Assembly: GCA_029298735.1 (NCBI GenBank)
Contig: JANSLP010000211.1
Location: 1 to 56,672 of the forward strand
Direction of reading: 5' to 3'
DNA from: Ophiostoma sp. CBS 140.51
Lineage: Eukaryota > Ascomycota > Sordariomycetes > Ophiostomatales > Ophiostomataceae
DNA length: 56,672 bases
Notes under the pieces: generated by a model
Databases searched by the model: none
What the model saw: the letters and a program-made list of their open reading frames with translations, nothing else
Told to the model about the DNA's origin: nothing
In this document: one piece after another, positions 49,491 to 56,672 of the stretch
Numbering within the stretch: the first letter of the stretch is position 1
Layout of the letters: each line of letters opens with the position of its first letter
Position numbers and translations under genes: made by a program

Positions 49491-51165
49491 TCAGTCGATC
49501 AACCAGTCTTCCATTTCGATGCCCATGCTGCGGCCCAGGCTTCGTACAACTTCCCATCCAACATTGACACGCCACTTGCCAGCCCGGTCAATAGGGTCAC
49601 TAGCAGCACCACTCACACGTACAACCAGCCTCAAGCTTGCCAGAGTCGCAATCGCCGTGTTGCGGTCTCCGTCCATGAGCGCCGCCGCCGAGTTCCGTCC
49701 TGTGGCCGAAACGGGCGGTGCACGCGTCCACTCGCTACGCACAGCAACAAAGATGGCCATCATCCGCTCCAGCGTAAAACTGTGAGCACCCAGCAGCTTG
49801 CGGGCAATCTTGCGGTGCTTGCTCTTTGGGCCAGTGCGACCTGCGCCACCGCCCATGCCACCACGCCGCTTCTTCTTGCCGTGGTAGTAGGTCGAGAAGA
49901 GAGTCATGTCGTGACGAGTCGCATTGTGCGAGGCCAAGTATGCGCACAAGAGGAACAGGCGAGCAGTAGCCGGAAGAAGTGTGGCCAAGTGCCGTGCAGC
50001 AAGAGGGTTCTCGGCCGGCGCATCTGCAGCGTCTCCTGTTGCAAGCTGCGTCTGTGGCTGAGACTGTGAGTGCACGTGAGGCGCCGCCGCCACGACAAAG
50101 CCCGGGTCCAGTAAAGACTCGTCCTGAAAGTGAGAACGTGCCGCAATCAACAATTTCGAAAACTCTCGCGGTCCATGCGTGCCAGCCAAGATGGGCGCCG
50201 TAAACTTGGGCCACAGCGCCATGCAAGCTTCTTGGAAAGCAGGCAGTGTCCGGCCGGCCGTCCGAGTCAGCGAGTCGTGCACAGCTGTGCAGAGCCGCGT
50301 CCACAGCTCGCTGGTTTCCTCGTCCGTGGCGTCCTCCAGTGTTGGCGGTGGTGAGCGGCTGAGAATCTCGACAAACTCTGCTTTTGAGTAGTTGCCAAAC
50401 TGAATGTGCGGGACAAAGCTGGTACGCAGCATGGTTGGCGAAGGAAATGTGACAATGAAAATGACAGTGATGTTGGGGATCTAGATGACAAGTCAGCAAA
50501 GGTGTTCCGGTACAGGCTTCACTCTCACAGCTGAATTCTTGGACATACCACTTCTGATATACGGGCTAGGCCAGGCAAAAGCGTCGGGGGCGCATCCCGT
50601 TGGCGGTCGATGGCATCAAATACCAACACAAAGCGGTAGCCCTCTGGGTGATCACCGTACTTGAGCATATTTGAGAGCTCAACGGTCAGCTGTGACAGCG
50701 TCTCGCAGCGCCGGGCCTTGGGGCCGAGGTAGCGCACAGCGTCCGAGACCTTGGCCACCGTCCGTTCAAACAGATGCCGTGCCGTGACACACTTATTGGA
50801 GTCAACAATGGCATAATCAAGACTGTTTTCGCGGGCGCCAGCGTCTGAACTGGCATCTCCCGCAGCATCTGGGGAAGCGATTAATGACAGCATCTGCAGC
50901 ACGCCGGCTGTCACGGCGCTCTTGCCGGATGCCTCAGTACCATGGACGACGATGTTCCCACATGGCGCAAGAGAAGGCTGAATATCAAAAGTTAGCTCAT
51001 GCCCACATCCCGTTCAATAAGGGCGGCCTCTTCTATACAGCTACATCCACCTACATCGATGAGTGTCGAAAGTGTCTTGATCTGCTGCTCACGGCCAGGG
51101 AAACTCTGGAGGAGGCGCACAGCGGATTGCGCCTCCGCAGGCTCGACCTGTGATATCGACCGCAT
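49491..51165 (-). CDS. ORC5: Origin recognition complex subunit 5
   Basis: This AAA+ subunit of the replication origin complex has about 509 residues. Exons are 51165-51055, 50977-50549 and 50480-49491. The splices fit by frame and signals: intron 1 ends with GCTAACTTTTGATATTCAG and intron 2 is GTATGT...CATCTAG. Exon 1 gives LLQSFPGREQQIKTLSTLI, the usual ORC5 start. Exon 2 carries Walker A GTEASGKSAV at about 50-59 and the Walker B region FVLVFDAIDR. Exon 3 continues with IPNITVIFIVTFPSPTMLRT, a typical sensor-1 segment, SFVPHIQFGNYSKAEFVEIL, and the ORC5 C-terminal winged-helix region (LARLFLLCAYLASHN-like, TFSTYYHGKKKRR, FTLERMMAIFVAV) to WRVNVGWEVVRSLGRSMGIE. A short Gly-rich insert sits in the basic KKKRRGGMGGGAG region. 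A TGA lies in frame upstream of the ATG, which fixes the start. Confidence 0.93.
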
Positions 51166-52830
51166 CGTGCAGATCGATTCGAGGAGGAGGATTGCTCAGG
51201 GCAAGCTCCGTGGTTAGTGCAAGTCTTGCCGTCTCGACAATGGTACCAGGGGTTATGCTGGGGGATGGCGTCTCGTGTCACGGTCACGATACTCTTAATT
51301 CGATATCCAGCGTCGGCGGTCGCGGCATTGGCCGTAGGTCGTAGTCGTTCGCATGCGCAACAGGGCCGTTCAGGAACGAGACGCGTAGAGTGACGCGCTA
51401 AGAAATTAAAAGGGCGACCCACATATCGGGGTGGCCGCTGTCGTTTTCGCGACCACAAAAGAGGTCGTCGGGGCGCTAAACGAAAACGACAGGTACACCC
51501 ACCACTGTACTTGCTGCCATGTGTAAATGATGTGCGCTATCAAGTAGCCCTATTGCCCGCTGCCGGTTTCAAGCAACCGTTGACCGTCGTTTTCAACCTT
51601 GCCCCACCTGCCGTGGTTCACAACTGCCTCAACGACGTCTTGCCGCAACAGCCATTTGGAAACTTTTGAGCGGCAAGAGCGACTGTACAACGCGATGTGG
51701 CTCGGTGTCGTCGCATATACGTTGTATCTTACGGAGTAGCTCCTGCCTTGTCTGGATACCCGGCACATCACCAGCACGGAGGGGGAATGCCCCCAGAAAA
51801 TGCCTGTATTTTGCGAAAACCCATGCAGTCCATGCAGCCAGAATATGCACGAGAAACCCAACATGCTGTTCCCCGCTATGCCCTGCGAGAAAAGCTTGAT
51901 AGCAACTGCTCTCAGAGAATACGATGCACCTATCTTGGGGGTGGCCCGGCCAAAAGAGTCAGCACCGACGTCAAGCCAATGACAAAACCTGCCTGAACGG
52001 TCCTAGGCCGCTTCGAGGCCTTTTAGCGAGTTGTCAAACGCCCGTTGAAAATACGGGAAATGCCAGGCTTCCCTTTGTGCTTCTCTGGTTGATAATATCC
52101 CTTGCCCATGTCTGCTTTTTGGATGTCAGATTCCCGGGGCTCTTTCCCTTCTTTTACTTCCCACGCAGCTTCCAATTCGCCTCTGGACTCGTGTCTTGTG
52201 CAGATCGCACCTTCCGTTTTCTATTTACTATATTCGTACTTTTCTGAATACTTTCTTCACTGGCTGAAACTGGACGTTCCATCTCTCTGCCGGACTTTTT
52301 TTTTTTACAAAGCCCTAACTGTATCTCACTCCCCATCCACTCCCCTCTCTCCCCTGCATCGCATGCCAGCCAGCCCTAACCGCTAGATCGTCATTCTTCA
52401 ATCCTAGTTTGGTGCATTTCTCCGTCCCATTTCTCAGCGACAGTGCACTTGTCTTGCCCTCCCGGCGGTTTATCGGCACACTCTCCGGCCTAAACAGCCC
52501 AAACAGCCAAAACAAAACGGGCGGCGGGCTAGATGTCCACCGCAGGAAGCGCTTGCACTGCTTGCAGATAGACTCAAATCCTTAAGAGGGGTCAGAGCCC
52601 AGCAAAACCAACTCTTGGTTTACATATACATAACGGTTTTTCACAAAAAGACCGCCGACGAGTGCCTCAGTGTTTAAATCGACGACAAGAACGGCGGTAA
52701 CAGTGACGACGACAAAATTAGGAGACAGCACCCCGACCTGTGTTATGCGCCTTTAACAGGACTGAGAGCATTAACCTAGAGCTTCAATAATTCTATATTG
52801 AGCACGCTGATCACACCGATAGACGTCACG
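51166..52830. promoter_or_regulatory. Divergent promoter of ORC5 and the Zn2Cys6 gene
   Basis: This 1.67 kb stretch contains both promoters and probably a long leader for the Zn2Cys6 gene, since the last kilobase is pyrimidine-rich with T-runs. One TACGGAGTA lies at 51730-51738. A near-palindrome around 51400-51480 (GCGCTAAGAAATTAAAAGG, CGGGGCGCTAAACG) did not resolve into a known element. No supported gene. Confidence 0.5.
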
Positions 52831-54648
52831 ATGAATCCGCTACCAGAAATCACCATTGAGTTCGAAGAGCCGGGCAATGCGCCTGTTTCTGGCCAAGCTG
52901 CGCCCGCTAGGAACATCAACGACCGGCCGTACCACGCAAAACGGCCGCACAAGAAGTCCCGCGCCGGCTGCATAAATTGCAAGACACGCAAGGTCAAGTG
53001 CAACGAGCAGCGGCCACAGTGTCGAGCCTGCACATTGCGCAAAGAGACTTGTATATACCCCTCGGGACAGCACACATCCTCCTCTGCCATCAGCACCGCT
53101 TCATCCTCGTCGCGAAGCAGCGCCCGCGCGGCGGCACCATCAACAGCAGCAGCCAACACAGCTGTTGCTTCGTCCTCGGCCTCTTCTTTGGTTAGACAGT
53201 CCTACGACTCGTCATCAACATCTTCAGAAGATGGCTCAGCGATTCACTCCCGCCGCGTTTACTCTCGGAGCGCCTCGCCTGGCCCATATTCTTCAAAGGA
53301 CAATGTGGGCCATGTCGGATGGTGCCTGGACGCATCAATAGGGAGCGGACCATCGGATGCGCATATCAGAGGTGGTGCCTCCCTCATAAAGGGCGGCTTC
53401 ACTTTGATCGACGAGCCATTATATATGCCGCAAGAGATCGACATGACCGAAATGAAGCTGCTGTGGTTCTACACGGCCAAGGGGTTTGACGCATTTGCTG
53501 CCGAGGCAGGCCGCCAGCCAAAAGTCGATGAGATTCTCAAGGTCTCTATCCCGCGCCATGCCTTTGCGAGCAGATTTCTCATGGACTGTCTGCTCGCACT
53601 ATCCGCTGTCGAGCTGCAGCTGTTGAACCAGCCCATCGACCAGTCGCGTGTACTCATGTACCGAGCTCGTGCATTTGCCGGGTACCGCAAAGCCGTCGAG
53701 GAGGCCACGCCCGAGACATACCCAGCGCTCCTCGCCTGCTCACTCCTTCTGTGTGCGCTGTCGTCGGAGATGTTTCGCGAAGCAGACAAGCAGCCACTAT
53801 ACATTCTCAACTGGATGATGGTGTGGCGCGGCATTGGCATCATTGTCCGGCTCATCCAGCCAGAAATGCTCTTCCGGTCAGGCATGTCTATGCTCTTTGC
53901 CCGGCCGCCCATCAACCTTGAAGCATCAACAAAATATATCCCGGACATGCTGCTTTTCATGGTGAGCTCCATTCGCCAGGACGAGCCCGACTACACGCAC
54001 ATTGACGTCTACTACGAGACACTTAAGTACCTGGGATCACTCTACCGGGAACTCGAGTCGGGCATTGGCCGAATCCTCAACCTGCGTACCATTACCTGGT
54101 TCACTTTTGTACCAACGGGCTTTGTCGAAGTTGCCCGCGAACACAGGCCACGAGCACTCGTCATTCTCGCACATTACCTTGTCTTTGTCAAGCTGTGCAG
54201 CCGACTGTGGTGGATGCAGGGCATTGCAGATAAGGAAATCAAAGACATTCAAAATGTTCTCGATGACAATTGGCAGTCTTTTATTACGGTGCCCCTTGCA
54301 GCTCTGGAGACTGACGATGAGATTGCCCTCGGCAAGATCCTCCTCAACAACGACAGTTGGCAGCCTGACTTTATCTATGACGTAGCCCGAGACAGCCAGA
54401 TCAGGAGCCTCACTCTCGTCGATAACACCGGCCACAACGTTGTCTACAATGGGACGTGGGTGCAGGTGGACACTGGAAAACCAGCAGTCTGGAACCGAGA
54501 GCCGGCGGCCGGCACCGCGCCAGCTGAGTTTCAGCCTGACGAAATCATTGGACTCCGGCGTCTGAGTCTGAATATTCCAGGCGAATCTTCTTCTGGGGAC
54601 GATACGGCCAGTGATGGGATTATTCCTCCACCCAATGTGTTTCCTTGA
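52831..54648 (+). CDS. Zn(II)2Cys6 transcription factor, UPC2-like finger
   Basis: This intronless gene encodes a 605-residue fungal binuclear-cluster regulator acting in the nucleus. The cluster lies at C47, C50, C57, C64, C67 and C74 (CX2CX6CX6CX2CX6C), preceded by KRPHKKSRAG. This spacing and the HKKSR lead-in are those of the Upc2/Ecm22 (sterol-uptake control) subgroup rather than the Gal4 type. A Ser/Ala-rich linker (about 80-165) is followed by an all-helical middle/regulatory region of about 400 residues (LLWFYTAKGFDAFA, HAFASRFLMDCLLALSAVEL, YPALLACSLLLCALSSEMF), which fits the fungal-specific factor or Upc2 ligand-binding type of fold. The tail is acidic. Targets are not deducible. 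The ATG was chosen because homology starts soon after it. It converges on the esterase gene, 149 bases away. Confidence 0.88.
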   Translation: MNPLPEITIEFEEPGNAPVSGQAAPARNINDRPYHAKRPHKKSRAGCINCKTRKVKCNEQRPQCRACTLRKETCIYPSGQHTSSSAISTASSSSRSSARAAAPSTAAANTAVASSSASSLVRQSYDSSSTSSEDGSAIHSRRVYSRSASPGPYSSKDNVGHVGWCLDASIGSGPSDAHIRGGASLIKGGFTLIDEPLYMPQEIDMTEMKLLWFYTAKGFDAFAAEAGRQPKVDEILKVSIPRHAFASRFLMDCLLALSAVELQLLNQPIDQSRVLMYRARAFAGYRKAVEEATPETYPALLACSLLLCALSSEMFREADKQPLYILNWMMVWRGIGIIVRLIQPEMLFRSGMSMLFARPPINLEASTKYIPDMLLFMVSSIRQDEPDYTHIDVYYETLKYLGSLYRELESGIGRILNLRTITWFTFVPTGFVEVAREHRPRALVILAHYLVFVKLCSRLWWMQGIADKEIKDIQNVLDDNWQSFITVPLAALETDDEIALGKILLNNDSWQPDFIYDVARDSQIRSLTLVDNTGHNVVYNGTWVQVDTGKPAVWNREPAAGTAPAEFQPDEIIGLRRLSLNIPGESSSGDDTASDGIIPPPNVFP

Positions 54649-54797
54649 ACACGTCGAGGAGGACAGTCACGAATATGCCAGTTGGCCTTGATAGATCATT
54701 CTGAAATGCTATGACGTCTCATATGAAGCCAAACCACAACCACGCGTGCCTATTCAACCTATGTTCAGGGCCTCTTTTCACCCTATACTTCGTTACC

Positions 54798-55754
54798 TTA
54801 CACCAACCCAAACCAGATCTCACTCGCAGTCAGGTTAGACGGCACGGAATGACCGACACCCGTGGCATAGATGCCTTCAACATGGTCGCCATAGTCGTCC
54901 GTCTGGTAGTTAGCCTGTGGGTAGTTCTTTCTGGTGTCGGTCGGCGTCTGCGGCACGTTGAACACATTGGTCCACTGCTTGATCTCTTCCTGGTAGTTGC
55001 CCGGAGCCAGTGTGGAGTCGGCGCTGCCGTGCCAGATCTGCATGCGCGGGCGTGGTCCGCTGTAGTCTGGGTACATGGCGCGGGCGACGTCACCCCATTT
55101 CTCGGCCGTCGCTTTTGCCTGCCCGCCACTGCAGCTGTTGTTCCACTGGTCGACACCGCCGGACGAGGAGACGAAACAGCCGGCAGCAACGCCGCTGTAC
55201 AGAGACACCGCCGAGATGAGCTCGGGGTACGTGGCCGCCATGACATTGGACATCATTGCTGTGCAACGTCAGTATGGACTTTGTGAGAGACAGACAATAA
55301 AGGCAGACGATGCGGAAAACTAACCTCCCGAGCTGCCGCCGGTGACAAAGACTTTTGCAGGGTCCACCTTGTACTTGTCGATCGAGTACAGGATCATGTT
55401 GGCAATGGCCTGGGAATCACCGCCGCCGTTATGCGTGAGAGTTGCCTTGCTCGAGACGTCCCAGCAGGTGCCGCTGTGTGGGCTACTCGGCCACACAGTA
55501 ATGTACCCCTTCTTGTCCGAGCCCTGTTTCCAAGGGATTTTGCTGTTGCGGAAATACGTCTGGGCCGTCGACTGGCACGAGTGGATGACGACGACCAGCG
55601 GCGGATTGGGAACGACATTGTCGGGCACATAAACAAACATCTGCACCTTGCTGGTCGCGTTGTTGGGGTAGTCGACCTGCTTGAGCTCAGCAGCCTGGGC
55701 CAGCTGAACCTGGGCGGCCAGAAAGACGCCGCCGAGGAGGGCTTGCAACAACAT
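54798..55754 (-). CDS. Secreted acetyl xylan esterase, CE1 (PHB-depolymerase-like)
   Basis: This secreted alpha/beta hydrolase of about 296 residues belongs to carbohydrate esterase family 1 and should remove acetyl groups from xylan outside the cell. Exons are 55754-55325 and 55258-54798. The 66-base intron (GTTAGT, CTGAC branch, GCACAG) interrupts the codon right after the nucleophile motif. A signal peptide of about 21 residues (MLLQALLGGVFLAAQVQLAQ) precedes the mature start. VVVIHSCQSTAQTYF and YITVWPSSPHSGTCWDVSS are CE1 landmarks. Ser142 sits in GGSSGGAMM (GxSxG), the catalytic Asp in WHGSADSTLAPGNY and the His in GVGHSVPSN near the C-terminus. No cellulose-binding module is present. 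Carbon-catabolite and inducer control are usual for the family, but I see no clear site. Confidence 0.93.
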
Positions 55755-56672
55755 CGTGTGGAGGAGTTGCGAGATTTAGAGATCAAAGGGGTCAAGATTA
55801 AACCCAGTGCTTCGGTGATTGTTTAGATGCTTTGGGGTTGAGATGGAGCAAGAAGCTGTCAATCTTGGGGGATGGTGGTTGATTATATGCGCCCTGCTCA
55901 CCATTTTGGACATTAATATATCAGTTCATATGAAGGACACAATACCATAGTTTGCGGGGTGGACGGAAGTGTTGCCGACAACCATCATATCCTTGACGTA
56001 AGGTCAATTATCAACAAGCATAATTTGTTGCTCGCGTCCACTCTCCCCACGTTTCCTGGCGGGGATGTGTCGATTCGGATATTTTACAATAAAGTACCAG
56101 AGTAGATCGGCGTATTTCTGCAGTTTCTCACTATGGTATCTATTGGTTGCTCATCTGTTTGGCTTTGAATGTCTCAGGAACAGGGAGTAGTTCCCCTCTC
56201 GTCGGCTAAACATCGAGGCAGTATATACCTTCTATGAGGATGAAGAACCGCTGTCAGGGCAAGACGACAATGTGGTGGACGAGTTGTATTTCATATATCA
56301 GGGAAGAAGCCAAAAGGTAGCTCACTGTCCCTCCTGATTGGTGGCTTATTTCCAATCGATGTGAGTTCTAGACAATATATTGATTGCTCTGTGCTTTCTC
56401 CCGCAGTGTGTTTTGCAAAACGACCCGTGTTAAACACCGGCCAGTCGGCGGAGCTCCTTGTGCCGAATCGCTTCCATGAGCACCCGTCTTGATGTAGAGT
56501 TATTCATTGGCCGTTTAATCTGTCAAGTCGTCCTACTCGTTAACATATGCTTAGCATGTGCGACGATTGTACTTTATATTTTTACAATGTAAACATTGTC
56601 CACTCATATCAAAGTAGGCGCTAATATTTTCAGATTACTTAGTCTCATTGATGGTAAAATTTGTATTGTACT
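55755..56672. other. Right-edge spacer with esterase promoter
   Basis: The left part is the promoter and leader of the esterase gene, and the remainder is AT-rich sequence to the window edge. No supported open frame, repeat or RNA gene was seen. Confidence 0.55.

Noticed and set aside
1..56672. tRNA, rRNA, CRISPR arrays or bacterial-type operons
   Set aside because: No cloverleaf with a GGTTCRA-type arm was found by eye, no regular spacer repeats exist, and all genes fit eukaryotic structure; a tRNAscan run would settle small RNAs.

Overview
This window comes from the nuclear genome of a filamentous ascomycete (Pezizomycotina, most likely Sordariomycetes). The genes carry short introns of about 50-140 bases with GT(A/G)NGT donors and CTAAC/CTGAC branch sites. 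The products are typically fungal: a KRE2-type mannosyltransferase, a Zn2Cys6 regulator, a NACHT protein and a CE1 esterase. Coding DNA is GC-rich and spacers are visibly AT-richer. No rRNA, tRNA, CRISPR array or bacterial operon was seen.

Left conserved block (about 0.7-14.0 kb): mitochondrial short/branched-chain acyl-CoA dehydrogenase (-), mitochondrial ribosomal protein uS12m (+), GT15 mannosyltransferase (-), PAT1 mRNA decay factor (+) and RNA polymerase III subunit RPC37/RPC5 (-). Right conserved block (about 37.9-56 kb): ARC1-like tRNA-binding cofactor (-), LSH/DDM1/IRC5-type SNF2 remodeller (+), secreted glycine-rich repeat protein (-), SLY41-like triose-phosphate-transporter-family protein (-), SF3b subunit 2 (+), ORC5 (-), Zn2Cys6 regulator (+) and secreted CE1 acetyl xylan esterase (-).

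Between these blocks lies an accessory island of about 23 kb (roughly 14.1-37.9 kb) unlike its surroundings. Its main content is a three-member paralogous gene family on the minus strand (A 14580-16798, B 20233-22329, C 35974-37007), which I do not recognise. Members A and B encode a C2H2-like finger (CX4CX12HX4H) whose two histidines lie on different exons, then an FRDN...VVEQ motif, a basic nuclear-localisation-like stretch right after the next splice junction, and a C-terminal domain resembling an Ulp1/C48 peptidase without its catalytic residues. Member C has lost the finger ligands, the finger intron and the C-terminal domain. A T5orf172 (GIY-YIG-like) gene lies between A and B on the opposite strand.

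The island also holds a NACHT protein gene with a broken 3' reading frame, an orphan acidic/coiled-coil protein, a 15-bp minisatellite, and three decayed genes: a DUF1537 four-carbon-acid-sugar-kinase fragment, a protein-kinase-like pseudogene and a phosphotransferase (APH) family pseudogene. Decay is by indels and stops rather than by obvious RIP-type C-to-T change. The picture is of an old insertion or rearrangement site that gains and loses lineage-specific genes between stable housekeeping blocks. All functions are inferred from sequence only; intron boundaries were placed by eye from splice signals and frame.
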